Shown: positions 12,573-24,423, counted from the first letter of the stretch. The stretch is DNA of 64,000 bases from Ceratodon purpureus (GCA_014871385.1 CM026429.1:9047075-9111074); one strand, 5' to 3'. Notes: a model not told the origin generated them from the sequence alone. Made by a program: numbers and translations.

Positions 12573-13101
12573 CCGCCCCAGTCCCTTCAATGCAGCCCCC
12601 GTCCCCGCCCCTGCTCCCCGACCCCCCCCGAGACAGCCCCCGCCCTTGATCCCCACCCCCCTGCTCTCCCACCCACTCTGTTGACCTCGACCCGCGATGT
12701 TGACCCCGCCCTGTTCGCCCCGCCCACTGAACCGGCCCTGTTGCCCTTTACCCACTGAACCGGGCCCTTCCTCCTTTCGCTAGCCTACATTCTTGGCCCT
12801 TCAATATTCCCTCTACAAACCCCTCAATAAACCCTGACCCCATTGAAAAGTCAAAGAAGCTCCTTCAATCTCATTGGAGGATTGCCCTGCCCGCCCTTCC
12901 CTGGGAGCAGCGTTTTGCACTCAGTCAACCATAACTTTTACGTCGAACATCCAAAAAAAAAAAAAAAAAATCTCCAAAAAACTCTCTAAAAGTTTTATTC
13001 CCACAAAAAATTTCAAAAAATTTCAACTAAAATTCACTCCTTAGGAACCTGCCCAATATTCAAAAACGCCCATTCTAGGACTTTGGCCGATTAGGGGTTA
13101 A

Positions 13102-13860
13102 TTAATTCTTTAGTCATTGGCCAATCGATACAAATACTTTACTTATTAATGTTTATGCAAAAAAATTGAATAAATTATTTATAACTAAATCACAATATAT
13201 ATAGTTATTCTAAAGCGTTATACCATCATATACCCTGGGCTACCTATATATCCTCAATCTATGTACCTTTACATATATATACTTAAATCTATTTTTAGAC
13301 AACATAAATATTTTAATGCATTCAAGTTATCTTTCAAATATTATGATTTTAATCTAAAAAGCATCTTCAGATTTCAAGATTCTAAAAAATGTTGGTTGTG
13401 ATTTAAATTTCAATATTCTTGCAATCATTTTCCAAAATTAGATTTTTTTGGAGTTTGATTATGAAGGCTAAATTCATTTCACATTCTTTGTTTTTGTTGT
13501 TCAATGCCTACTCCCTTCTAAGATGGCAAGAATTGCTTAACAATAATTAGAATTCTAAATTGAGTCTAAAAATGACATAATTTTATTTGTATTTGTAATC
13601 TTATCTACTGGACATTGAAAAGCACTATGTCTAGTGTGCTGTGCATACAAAATTCAATTTCATGACACATATTCTCCTCTAAATGAGAGCATTTCATCCA
13701 TCAAAGGAGGATTACCAACTACTTTCCAACAACATTGAACAATAATAGTTTTTTACATATATTCTATTAATGGATCAAATAAATGTGTTTGCAAAGACAA
13801 TGTAAGCACCAATGGAAGAAAAAAAAACCACACTTTGTTTTCTAATATTACAGCATGCCC
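13102..13860. other. AT-rich intergenic DNA between two insertions
   Basis: Part of the left duplication copy, paired with 20024-20780. It has no gene and no clear element of its own. Confidence 0.6.
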
Positions 13861-13864
13861 TTAA

Positions 13865-15925
13865 CCCCTAAACGCCTAAACGACCAAAAACTGGTAGATC
13901 TGAATTTTCCAAGTTCCATAACTGTCATCCAAATGACAATTTTCATCCATTTTTTTTTTCCATGTTGTAAAGTTGTGAGAAATCTATTTAATCTCATTAC
14001 TGAATTCTCAAAATAATAATTTCATGAATTTTGGTGCCTCCCTAATCCCCAAATGCCCAAGCCTATGACTACAGAAATAGACTTTGACTTTAGATGCTTT
14101 ATTTTTATACTATAAATAATGTAAAATATGAATTTTTATTTTTTCTTAGATAGATACACATGTTACCTACAAGCAATAATTTTATCGAAATTAATGGTTT
14201 CATTATGTACTTAATATAATTTTTTCAATAAAAACAAACAAAAAAAATTCATATCAAATATAAGTTACACTAAAAATTTACAAAATATTTACTACAGATG
14301 TATATAACAACCATAAATCTTATTCAAGTTATTGTGCTCAAGAATTATGTTTTGATTCAAAACTATGATGAAAAAACCTAAAACCATGGAAAATCAAGTA
14401 GTAGCCACGGTTATACCCCTTCATCTTATACCAGCCATAAATCACTAAATTTTAGTTATTTTTCAAAAATTTAAACTGGACTGAAAAATAGATTTGTTTA
14501 ACTCCATATCATTAGTTTATCTCAAGTGCAAAAAAGATCATCCCAATAGTCAAAATTGTGTTTCAGCTGTCTATACAGTCTACCTTCTAAAAATATTAAC
14601 CCTCGAGAGTGGATCAAAGTTAACATTTATAGAGGTGTTAACATTAACAATTATAAAATTACTTTTTTGAGCAATATATAAATCTTAACATTTATAAATA
14701 CAAGTAATTGTGAAGAGTCCTTGCGAGAGAATACCATTCATAATATTGCAAATCCAAGCAATACTTTATTCAATATTAAGTTTACAAATCATGGATGAGA
14801 GAGAGAGGAATGTAACATGATATGTAGTTTTTATCATCCATATTATGGTTGTATTTCATTTGTTAACATTTTACAGAGTCAAATTTACAAAGAAGGGAGT
14901 ATCATTTTGTTAACAGTTAACACATTTAACATTTATAGTGTGCAATATGTGGAGAGTAGAAGAAAGTTAATATTTAGAGAGGGTTAATACTTATAGGTAT
15001 AACATTTATAGAGGGTGGACTATATTAAGGAATTTTTGAATACACACACAGTATTGATGTTTAGGACTTTAACCGGGCCTAAAGTTCTAAGGGTATTTTT
15101 CATCAAAACTGCCTCAAAACAGCCCCTCTTCAAAGCAAGGTGGACTTGCAAACTTGGGGTCTTAATTAGTACATCTAACCGTAAGGTCTTGTAGCTAACT
15201 TCTATGTCTACATGTCCACCAAATCTCACACACTCATTCATCACCAATTGCAAGATCGTAACGTTCAAAGTTGAAAAACAAGTTTTTTTTCCCTGCTCAA
15301 AAAGGAGACATCAGATTTTTGAAGGCCCAAAAAACCATTTTGAAAAGTAGATATGGAATAGGTCTCTCCATATTCTTGTTCCTAAGTAAGTAAGGTACAT
15401 GTCCAAAAAACATCATATTCAAAAAAGTTGTGAAAGGTTGCCAAAAAAATCATTTTCCGCTAGGGGGTATACTGAAATTCACAAACAAAGGCCGTTTTTT
15501 GACAATAAAAATAGCATATGAAAAAAAATTGGATTAGAAATCCAAACGGTGGGAACATGCTCCACTGCCTTGTCTATACATAGAAATTTTTATTTTTAAA
15601 AAATATCAAAATCTCAATTTTTTATGGAATTTCAAAAAAAATTCTTTGGGCAGATTTTGGTAATTTTGGGCAGTTTTGGGCAGAATTTGCTGCATTCACT
15701 GTCATTCTCATTGGCTAACTGACTGCCCTTGGTGGAGCTTTTGCAGTTCAGAGGTGAATAACTTCTCACTCCGACATCAGAATGGAGAATAAAAAATACC
15801 GACACCAAGCTCTCACCAAGGCCTACTTTCATTAAAATTTTCATAAAAGCTGAGTTCAAATTGCATTCGCAGGTACATGCCCAAACTCCGAAAAAGCCTC
15901 ATTTTGCCAAATTGTCCTTTAGGGG
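13865..15925. mobile_element. Non-autonomous piggyBac-like element, 2.06 kb
   Basis: TTAA at 13861-13864 and 15926-15929 flank ends that both begin CCCCTAAA when read inward. They resemble the CCCTAA ends of the larger element nearby. No transposase-like frame is present. The right duplication copy has TTAA at 20781-20784 in the same left context (ATGCCCTTAA). The right flank does not continue co-linearly there: about 404 bp are present only in the other copy, so an adjacent deletion or a second event is needed. Confidence 0.75.
14576..15022. mobile_element. Nested Emigrant/pogo-like MITE, 447 bp
   Basis: The left end reads CAGTCTACCTTCTAAAAAT and the right end, reverse-complemented, TAGTCCACCCTCTATAAAT. 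Each is flanked by TA (14574-14575 and 15023-15024). TA targets and CAGT...ACCTCTATAAAT-like ends are typical of pogo-related Emigrant/Lemi elements. Inner copies of the motif AACATTTATAGAG recur. No coding capacity was seen. Confidence 0.65.
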
Positions 15926-16093
15926 TTAAATTGCAACTATGGCAGTTTGTGTGTCACAGTTTAAGGGCAAACACTGAAGACACAGAATAATGTGATTATT
16001 TAATTACAAAACTTCTCTGAAGGAAAGGCCTCCATCACATGTGAGAAAACTTGACCCAGAGAACACTTGGCTCATTGTTCTAGCCTACGTAGT

Positions 16094-16516
16094 CTAAAAG
16101 AGATCCTTGACGAGTACCTTCCCGAGTACCTTCCAGAGTACCTTCGAGAGTAACTTCAAGAGTAACTTCTGCATAAACTTTCGAAGGAAGGACTTGTTTG
16201 ATGGTTCTTCTGGGTTCCGCCGATCTCCATCCCAAGAGTAATATGACGGTGCTTGAGAAGTGCCCACCTGACCGATGTTTCCCTTGATTCTGATTTCTGC
16301 ATACTCCTGGCAGTCATCGGAACTAAAAATAACTGCCTTTGGATCATCATCTTTCACGGCACACCAGTATTCACGGTACGTTGCGTTTGGATCGACGTCG
16401 ATGATATACGATTTCTTGGGTGGCAGCGTTTTGAGTAATCTGTATACTCCTGCATTTCCTTCTTGCAACAAAAAGTTCTTGTTGGTTGTATTGAGTACCT
16501 TCGTCTTCAGACCCAT
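16094..16516 (-). CDS. Small conserved plant protein, left paralog
   Basis: A 140-residue single-exon frame starting MGLKTKVLNTTNKNFLLQEG. I do not recognise the function; the look is that of a small plant-only DUF family. The first 75 or so residues are nearly identical to the paralog at 21388-21816, including NATYREYWCAVKDDDPKAV and SSDDCQEYA, so that part is probably the folded domain. The tail differs: here it is Leu/Lys-rich and built from 12-bp DNA repeats (KLLS, KVLW, KVLG, KVLV, KDLF). No signal peptide or membrane segment is obvious in the domain. The start is supported by the shared MGLKTKV in both copies. Confidence 0.75.
   Translation of the reverse strand: MGLKTKVLNTTNKNFLLQEGNAGVYRLLKTLPPKKSYIIDVDPNATYREYWCAVKDDDPKAVIFSSDDCQEYAEIRIKGNIGQVGTSQAPSYYSWDGDRRNPEEPSNKSFLRKFMQKLLLKLLSKVLWKVLGKVLVKDLF
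16112..16171. repeat. Five 12-bp tandem repeats in a coding tail
   Basis: Units at 16112, 16124, 16136, 16148 and 16160 follow GAGTACCTTCNN or GAGTAACTTCNN. On the minus strand each adds four residues of a Lys-(Leu/Val)-Leu-x pattern to the left paralog. The right paralog lacks the array. Confidence 0.88.
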
Positions 16517-17350
16517 TTCGCCTTCAAATGTTCCACTCTCGTCCTAGCGGTAAATACCTCCTCCCACTTTCGAAGTACCTTCAAGTTGCAGATGATTACA
16601 AACTATGACAAGATGAAAATTGCAATAAAAGCAGTCGGTCACAATCACGAGCACAAGCACCCACTTTGTCCACAAAGTGTTCGATTACGGATCCTGAACT
16701 GAGTTGCTCAACTTCTTCCTAAAGTTAAATTAGCTCTCTTGGCCAAGCTGCTTACTGTTCTTAGTGCACCTAAATATAATTCAAAACATACACATGAAGG
16801 TCTGAGTTTTCAAGCATGGACGCGTATGCACTAGCACTACTCTAGACGAGCGCATTCTTTGGTGTATCATTCTCAAGTTTAAGAGCTTATTTGCACAAAA
16901 TGAGAACAATGAAAGGAGAAGGTGAAAGCTTAGAGGTGTATCGAACGTACTGGTTGAGCTTGATTCTCAGAAATGATTGAGAACCCCTTGGACAGGTTGA
17001 GACTCGAAACTTGTTAGAAATACCGACAATGCACCAAACCCTTTCAGAGTCTTCCGCACAATAGCATACCGGTTGTTGTCTATGTTTGCCTCAATCGCAA
17101 CACAGCGGCGATGCCTTTCAAAAGAGCACACTCCAGAGATCGGGTTGCGCTGCAATCCTGTCTTCTAAACACGCTGTTTCTTGGATCACTATCGACTCTT
17201 CATTCCCACTCTTTCGAAGCTAAAGCAGCAGCGTCTCTTCATCACTTAGGTCTGACTCACTCACTTTTGCAAACTGCACCCTCAGCTATGCCCTAATTTG
17301 CAACTTAATCTCCACCAAATTCTCCGCGATGAAGGACACGCACCCCTTCA
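16517..17350 (-). promoter_or_regulatory. Strongly conserved upstream region of the left paralog
   Basis: The 800 bp upstream of the left paralog match 21817-22680 upstream of the right one far better than the AT-rich flanks match each other. In the right copy the minus strand of this region has a short open stretch reading DEETLLLLLRMSGNEES (near 22560-22510); the left copy has a stop in it. It may be a promoter, a 5' UTR or a decaying upstream exon. Confidence 0.45.
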
Positions 17351-17639
17351 AGCATATTCCCTCTTATAATGCACACTTCCTTAGCTGCTTCTGGACATGG
17401 TGGCGGAACTTGGTCGTTTGCAGACATCATCCAAATAGTGCAAGTGAGTGCACATCCATACCAAGTACTGAATAAACCGTATACAATTCATGCCAGGATG
17501 GATCCCAATAGGCTAGGAGTTCATAATATTCATATCCAAACTTTGGTGCAACTTGGGCACTGAGCTGAGACATTTGAGTTATTTGTAAAGGCATCCAGTC
17601 TTTTGTCCTCCTTTTTTCATGGACTAGAGCTAATACCAT

Positions 17640-18330
17640 TCCTCCTCCTCATGGTCCCACCCCTTTACCCAATTCTTCTCCATCCCTCCAAATTTTTATG
17701 AATAAAAATTTCAATCTATCCAATATTCTATTATGGGTCTACAGTTAGATTGTGCCGATCCGGTCCTTTCCAAATTACAAATCAAAAACTCAGGTTTTGA
17801 GGGTCTTTACAAATAACTCTAATAGTACCCGGTAGACTACCAGGTTGAATATTCGGGTACAACATGCTTACAAATTTTTCTTTGAATGAAGTATTTGTAA
17901 AAAAGTTTGAAAATTATTTGAGAACTTGAAAATGATCGGATTTAAAAACGGTAAAGTGTTTTGGAATCACATCAGAATGTACTACGATATTGTGATTGAA
18001 TATCCATATCTTTTTTGTAATTAATTTATGATATTACAATTACATTATACACCATCTACCATTAAGTATTCCTACCATTTGTTTCAATTAGAATGTTCAT
18101 TTCAATTGCAAATTGAAAATGAGCTTCAGAAGTTGTTCTAGGGATACTAAAGTGCATACTTGAATGATAAAAAGAGTTTTCTTATTTGAATTTTTTGGTT
18201 TGAGGTGGTTCCATCTAACTTTTCAATCAAAATTCTAAGTGGAAAATAAAACTTCCTTTGAACTTGGCAAGAATACTATTGAAATTGTAGATCTTAAGCT
18301 CAAATTTATATCTGTTGAATATACAAAAAT
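17640..18330. other. Junction between duplication copies, nothing recognisable
   Basis: AT-rich DNA with no counterpart seen in the other copy and no gene. Confidence 0.5.
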
Positions 18331-19713
18331 TGAAATCTTTTATTATTTAAAAAATTCAAGAGTTTTGAAATAAGAATATTACAAAAAAATTATATCACTA
18401 GCGTCTTGGCAATTCAATTGTACATAAGTATGTCAAAATTGGTTATTCTAAGAAAGATTGCATTTTGAGAATACGCTAATGCATTAAATGAGGTAAGTAA
18501 TAATAATTATAAGTGTCTATCAATTGACCATTCTTGAATTTAAGTCTATTGGTTCATGAATGTAAAGTCCATCTATTGCAGTCTTTTAAAATATACGTAA
18601 ATTTGATTATTGTTCAAACTGACTTAAGTTTTAATATTTTGCAATTTAAGCCTTGTTAGACTATTTGTAGAATATAATTCATATTTATGCATTGATATTG
18701 AAAATATAAATACTCATAAAGATTTAAAAATTGATTACCTTTGTGTCAAAGCAACAAAATTATCATTTTCATTTTTACCTCAAAATTGTTTATTTGTAAT
18801 AGTAATTATATATTTTTATATACTTCAAATCAAAAATGGTGAAATTTAACATGTAAATTAACCTCTACAGAATCACCACATCAAAATTGTGGATAAATCA
18901 TGTTTTCAAATGAATGTATTTATGTACTATTGTATGTATATGCTTTCAAAAATGAAAAGTAGTTGAAAATTGTTAGCCAGCGTCACATAGACTTACCCTT
19001 AGTAGTGAAACATAGACTTTGCTAATATTGGTATTCTTTGAAGATTTCAATTTCTTCTCTGTATTGTTCTACTTCTATCATTGCACCATAATACTTCCAA
19101 AATAAGGATATACTATTTATGATCATTTACTCCTCTAAGACTTTCAACCATGTTTTCGAATATGTTAATTATAGATGAAGAGGTTAATATGTTTTTCTAA
19201 TTATTTATTATTACTATTTTTTTCCAACAAACTATTGTAAAGCTATAATTTCTCATGCATAGAGCTTAAATGAGAACAAAAACATGCACTTATATCTTTA
19301 ATAGTAACATCTTGAATATCATTGCAACAAAAAAATAGAATTGGATGAAGTACCACAAATCAGAAAACCAATTTAGTGCAACATAAATATTTTTTTTTAT
19401 GTTTGAAACAAAAATCTCTACCTCCACAAAACTCTTGTAGTTCTTTTCATCTTTAGAAATTAAAAAAATCACAATCAAAATTGGCATTATAAAAGTTGCT
19501 TGAATTTTTAGAAAGTGCAATATAGCGGATAGTAATTGTAAATCAAAATTAAGTTGGAAGAAAATATAACATTATGTCACATGTGGAAAAGATTTAGGTG
19601 ACAAAATATGTGACTTCAATAATATTTCTTTGTCAAATTTAAACACTTGTATAAATTATTGGAAAACAAATTATGAATATTTTAATTTAATTTTTCAAAA
19701 GGATACTTTCCAA

Positions 19714-19735
19714 ATATATATATATATATATATAT
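19714..19735. repeat. AT dinucleotide microsatellite
   Basis: Uninterrupted alternating A and T over about 22 bases. Confidence 0.9.
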
Positions 19736-20019
19736 GATTACATTTAATTCAGTTTGATACATAAAAACATTCCTAAATGAAGTTATAGATTTTAAAAATT
19801 ACACCAAAAACATTTATTATAAAATATTTTCAACTTATATATTTGGTTGAATAATATTCATCAAGAATAATTTCATTAAAAAATGCATATTTTGAAGTAT
19901 GGATAATTTTCTAAATATAGTTTATATGAAAGTCGTGTTGATTATTTTTAATATTTAATCATTAATTTAATTCTCCTATAGTTGTTGTATGACATGATAT
20001 TTGCATGTTGAAATCAACA

Positions 20020-20023
20020 TTAA
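20020..20023. other. Unfilled TTAA site matching the 5.5-kb piggyBac insertion
   Basis: Flanking sequence (ATATTTGCATG...TTAA...CATTGACCAAT) matches both flanks of the element at 7604-13097 in the left copy. The site has a single TTAA and no footprint. Confidence 0.8.
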
Positions 20024-20959
20024 ATGAATTAATACTCTATTCATTGACCAATCATTACAAATGATTTGGTTAATAATGTTCATGTAAAATAATCGAATAA
20101 ATTATCTAATACTAAAGCACAATATATATAGTGATTATGAAGCCATATACTACTCTGCAACATATCTTTAGCTATATATCTTCAATCTATATACATTTAA
20201 CTAGATTTATTTAAATGTATTTTTACGCAACATGTATCTTTTAATGCATTCAAGATATCTGAAATTACTATAATTTTAACTCAGAAAAATCTTTAAATTT
20301 CAAGATTCTGAAAAATATTGGTTGTGATTTAAATTTCAATATTCTTGCAATCATATCACAAAATTAGATTTTTTTTTGGAATTTGATTTTGAAGGTTATC
20401 CTTTGTCATCAATGATCAAATTTAAAGCCATTTGTTTCGTAATCTATTTTTACATTGACACAATACATATCAAAAATCAAAACTTCAAATTGGGTCTTAA
20501 ATTGTCATAATTTTATTTGTATGTACAAATTTTTCTACACAACATTGTAAAGCACTAAGTCTAGTATGATGTATACAAAATTCAATTCCATGACACAAAT
20601 TATTCTCTAAATGCGAGCATTTTATCCATCCTAGGGGGGATTGCCTCCTACTTTTGTGCAAACAGTGTACATTAATAATCTTTTACATGATTTCTATATC
20701 AAACAAATGTGTTTGCAAAAACATTGTATGCACCAATGGGTTACAAGGACCACACTTTGTTCTCTAACACAAACATGCCCTTAAGCTCTAAGTGTCAAAA
20801 TCTCAGATTTAATATTGAAAATTGTGATTGATATAACAACACCTAAATGCTGATGCAGTTGCATCAAATGTTTCAAAATGAAGTATAAAAGAGAAATATT
20901 ATTATCCAACTAGAAACGCATGAACCAGCTTGAAAAACAAACTCCTGCTAGACACTCAC

Positions 20960-21025
20960 CGCTTCACAACAATTTCCTCAAGCAGCTTCTCATTCCGTAC
21001 AAGACGATCTGGCAATAACACATTG
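20960..21025 (-). other. Exon-like fragment within the copy-specific 404 bp
   Basis: On the minus strand an acceptor-like ATTGTCAG is followed by 66 open bases reading LLPDRLVRNEKLLEEI and then the donor GTGAGT. It lies in DNA found only in the right duplication copy. It looks like a captured or leftover exon of a gene I cannot identify. Confidence 0.35.
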
Positions 21026-21387
21026 CTGACAATCACATAACTATGTATCTTTGGCATTGTTCAACTGCTACTAAAAATCCAAGGTCTCGACTCTCTACCC
21101 ACCTCAAAATGCCACAAATGAAGCATTTTGAGTAGAATAAGGCATTCATATTCCAGATCATCAATGACCTCAATGTGCCCCTAACCATAAACTGCAACGG
21201 TTGCAGTTTCTGTGTCACAGTTTAAGGGCAAACACAGAAGACACAGAATAATGTGATCAGTTTACAAAACTTCTCTCAAGGAAGGGCCTTCATCACATGA
21301 GATGTACCTTGAAAAACTTGCATACATATTCACGTGATTAGGATGGGAAGACTTGACTCATAGAACACTTGGCTCAAGTGCTATAGC

Positions 21388-21816
21388 CTACTTCTGTGGA
21401 TTACCTCTCCTGGAGAATCCAAGCTTCGACATAATCTTTTCAAAGAAGGACTCGTTTGATGTTTCCCCTGAGTTTGAGTTCGAGGATGCGTCCTTGGCTT
21501 TTTGTTTAGAACTATCCCGCAGAACTCCATCCCAAAAGTACGACGGTGCTTGAGAAATGCCCCCCTGAGCGGTCACCTTTTCCCTGATATTGACTACTGC
21601 ATACTCCTGACAGTCATCGGAACTAAGAATAACTGCCTTTGGATCATCATCTTTCACGGCACACCAGTATTCACGGTACGTTGCGTTTGGATCGACGTTG
21701 ATGGTGTACGATTCCTTTGGTAGCAGCGTTTTGAGTAATCTGTATATACCTCCAGTTCCTTCTTTCAACAAAAAGTTCTTGTTGGTTGTATTGACTACCT
21801 TCGTCTTCAGACCCAT
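21388..21816 (-). CDS. Small conserved plant protein, right paralog
   Basis: A 142-residue single-exon frame starting MGLKTKVVNTTNKNFLLKEG, paralogous to 16094-16516. The N-terminal 75 residues are conserved with mostly conservative changes. The tail is Ser/Lys-rich and ends in SKLGFSRRGNPQK, with none of the 12-bp repeats of its partner. It is probably closer to the ancestral form because the repeat tail is the oddity. Function is unknown; both copies share their upstream region and are probably regulated alike. Confidence 0.75.
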   Translation of the reverse strand: MGLKTKVVNTTNKNFLLKEGTGGIYRLLKTLLPKESYTINVDPNATYREYWCAVKDDDPKAVILSSDDCQEYAVVNIREKVTAQGGISQAPSYFWDGVLRDSSKQKAKDASSNSNSGETSNESFFEKIMSKLGFSRRGNPQK

Positions 21817-22989
21817 TTCGCCTTCAAATGTTCCACTCTCGTCCTAGCGGTGAATACCTCCTCCCACTAAGTACCTTCGGGTTGCAGAAGATTACAACCT
21901 ATGGCAAGATAAAAATTGCAATAAAAGCAGTCGGTCACAATCACAAGCACAAGCACCCGCTTTGTCCACAAAGTGTTCGATTACGGATCCTGAACTGTTG
22001 CTCAACTTCTTCCTAAAGTTAAATTAGCTCGCTTGGCCAAGTCCTCGAAGGCTGCTTACTCTTCTTAGTGCACCTAAAAATAATTCAAAACGTACTCATA
22101 AAGGTCTGAGTTTTCAAGCATGAACGCATATGCACTAGCATCACTTTAGACGAGCGTGTTCTTTCTGTACCATGTTCAAATTTAAAGAGCTATGCATAAA
22201 ATGAGAACAATGAAAGGAGAAGGTGAAATCTTAGAGGTGTATTGAACGTACTGGTTGAGCTTGTTTCTCAGAAATGATTGAGAACCCCTTGGACAGGTGG
22301 AAACTTGAAACTTGTTAGAAATACCGACAATACTAACGCACCAAACCCTTTCAGAGTTTTTCGCACAGTAGTATACCCGTTGTTGTCTATGTTTGCCTCA
22401 ATTGCAACACAGCGGTGATGCCTTTCAAAAGATCAGCACACTCCAGGCTATTATGTTGCGCTGCAATCCTCTCTTCTAAACACGCTGTTTCTTGGATCAC
22501 TATCGACTCTTCATTCCCACTCATTCGAAGCAAAAGCAGCAGCGTCTCTTCATCTCTTAGGTTCTCACCTTCATCTACGCAAGCACGTCTGACTCATAGT
22601 CACTTCTGCAAACTGCACCTGTCAGCTATGCCCTTTGCAACTTAATCATCACCATATTCCCCGACTACAAGCTAACACAGGATATTAGAAAATGAAGGAC
22701 ATGTCAAGCACGCAAACCCCTTCAAGGATATATATCCTCTTTTAATGCACACTTTCTTGGCTGCCTTCTGGACATGCGATCCACGCGGGAACTTGGTCGT
22801 TTGCAGACATCATCCAAATAGTGCAAGTGAGTGCACATCCATACCATTAAAGCTACTGTAGTACTGAATAAACTGTATATACTATACAGTTCATGCCAGG
22901 ATGGCAGGATGGATCCCTCTAGGCTCGGAGTTCAAAATATTCATATCCAAAGTTTGATGCAACTTGGCGGTCTTTTAAAGGTACAGTAG

Positions 22990-24423
22990 AATTACAGTGA
23001 TACTTTACTGTAATAGCATTCGACGAATCATCTGAATTCCGACAAAACGGAGATGGAGATGCCCAACTTTGAGGGTACAGTGCCGATGTTTTATTGGATT
23101 ATTTCTACCGCCGATGTCTGCAAGTGGATGCTATTCATAGGGTCATGAGCCGCCCCTGTGCACTAACCCTGAACGGTACTGTCTGTAGACGATCCAAGTT
23201 CTCATGCGAGCCTGGGGCAACACTGTGTCGTTTCCGATGATCTAAGGTATGAGTTTCCTCACACTGCATTGCACTCAAGGCAGATGCAGTTTATCACAAT
23301 TGTAGAAAGTTATCGTTGCTTATATTGTACTTGGTTTGGTACTTCTTGCTCTGTTGCTTCGATCTTACACAGAATTAGGAGTCGATCTTTGACGGCGCTT
23401 GCTTCGATCTTACACAGAACTAGGAGTCAGTAAGTGTAATTGAAAAGACACATCAGCAGTGTGCGAACTTGCTTCACTGCTGGTACTTGCAGTTGCAGCA
23501 ACAAGAAGGCCAGCATATGCGGACATGCATCTCTAGGACCTCCAGCACCTCCAGCATCCCAAGGCCCTACATGAGCGGACACACTGTCGAAACTGCACAA
23601 GGTGAGGGCTCAAGCCCGTGCTCCCAACTCTAACTTATTATGTGTCCTTGGAAGTTGCTCCCCTTTCTGGGAGAAATTTTAGTTAGTTTCCGGACCATGA
23701 GCATGCTGGGAGTACATCTCTAGGATGTTATCTGGAGTGATGGTGTTGATAGTTCTGATTTCTGCTGCTCCTGGTAGGCTTGACCCAGTTTAAAGCTCGT
23801 TTCTTTGATGTGGGAGCTCAGTTTCTTCTGTGAAGATGGTTGTTTGGAATATGGTTATGGGGGTGAGTGTGCTTCAGGATGAGTAGGAGTGTTGTGTGGT
23901 TTTGGTTTCTGTTTTTCTGCTGTGTTTGATGATTTCAGCTCAGTTTAAGGGTCCATGTTTCAGATTTTCTGGGAGGGGTGAGATGTGTTGTGTGGAGATT
24001 GTTTTCGTGGTCTTTTGAGATTGTTTTTCATGCTGGTGCATTTGTAGGAGGTTCGCCTTAGTTTTGCGCTCTCAATTTCGGTAGGCCAATCAGCGAGGAT
24101 TTCGAAACCCTCCCAGTCGCCCACCTGCCTTTGCCTAGACAACCAGCAATCAAACCTCGGCATCTACGGTGCGTTACCTGTATTGGTTGAATTTGTGATG
24201 ACACATGAATAATGTTGCTGCTGAAACAAACGAATGCACCAATTTTGCTCAATTATCATCATATGGTGACTTATATTGAGTGCTCATTTGGGGGAATGTT
24301 TGGCAGATATAGGTACAGTACTTGAAGGCGTCGCAAAGGTTTGAAGACGTGAGTTAACGCGCTGCAAGGGCAGTTAGTGTCCCGGTCGGAGCTCTTTTGT
24401 AGTTTGTGACGTTGGTCTACACG
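22990..24423. other. Intergenic/upstream DNA with a 46-bp tandem duplication
   Basis: No coding region is supported. A segment containing TTGCTTCGATCTTACACAGA occurs twice in tandem, near 23353 and 23399, with one or two differences. The 3' part should contain the promoter of the gene starting at 24424. Confidence 0.5.

Larger units (their letters stand above)
7604..13097 (-). mobile_element. piggyBac-superfamily DNA transposon, 5.5 kb
   Basis: The ends are inverted repeats containing CCCTAATCGGCCAA (left end 7604, right end 13097), flanked by TTAA at 7600-7603 and 13098-13101. TTAA targets and short inverted repeats starting with C runs are piggyBac hallmarks. Inside is a piggyBac transposase on the minus strand (8779-10662), a likely N-terminal coding segment at 11317-11769, GC-rich tandem repeats and a perfect 94-bp hairpin. 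The homologous unfilled site in the other duplication copy is at 20020-20023, which supports real insertion boundaries. The transposase frame is interrupted twice, so this copy is probably not autonomous as it stands. Confidence 0.93.
6080..17640. repeat. Left copy of a large tandem duplication, interrupted by transposons
   Basis: Blocks 6080-7600, 13102-13860 and 15926-17640 align in order with 18330-20020, 20024-20780 and 21189-22990. The AT-rich part is clearly related but diverged. The part around the small minus-strand gene (16.0-17.3 kb) is much more similar to its partner. Two TTAA-flanked elements (7604-13097 and 13865-15925) account for most of the extra length here. The left limit near 6080 is approximate. 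Confidence 0.8.
18330..22990. repeat. Right copy of the large tandem duplication
   Basis: Matches the left copy block by block and lacks both TTAA-flanked insertions. It carries about 404 bp (20785-21188) with no counterpart in the left copy. Shared landmarks include GACATGATATTTGCATG at 7567 and 19991, and a run starting CAGTTTAAGGGCAAACAC near 15957 and 21217. Confidence 0.8.
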
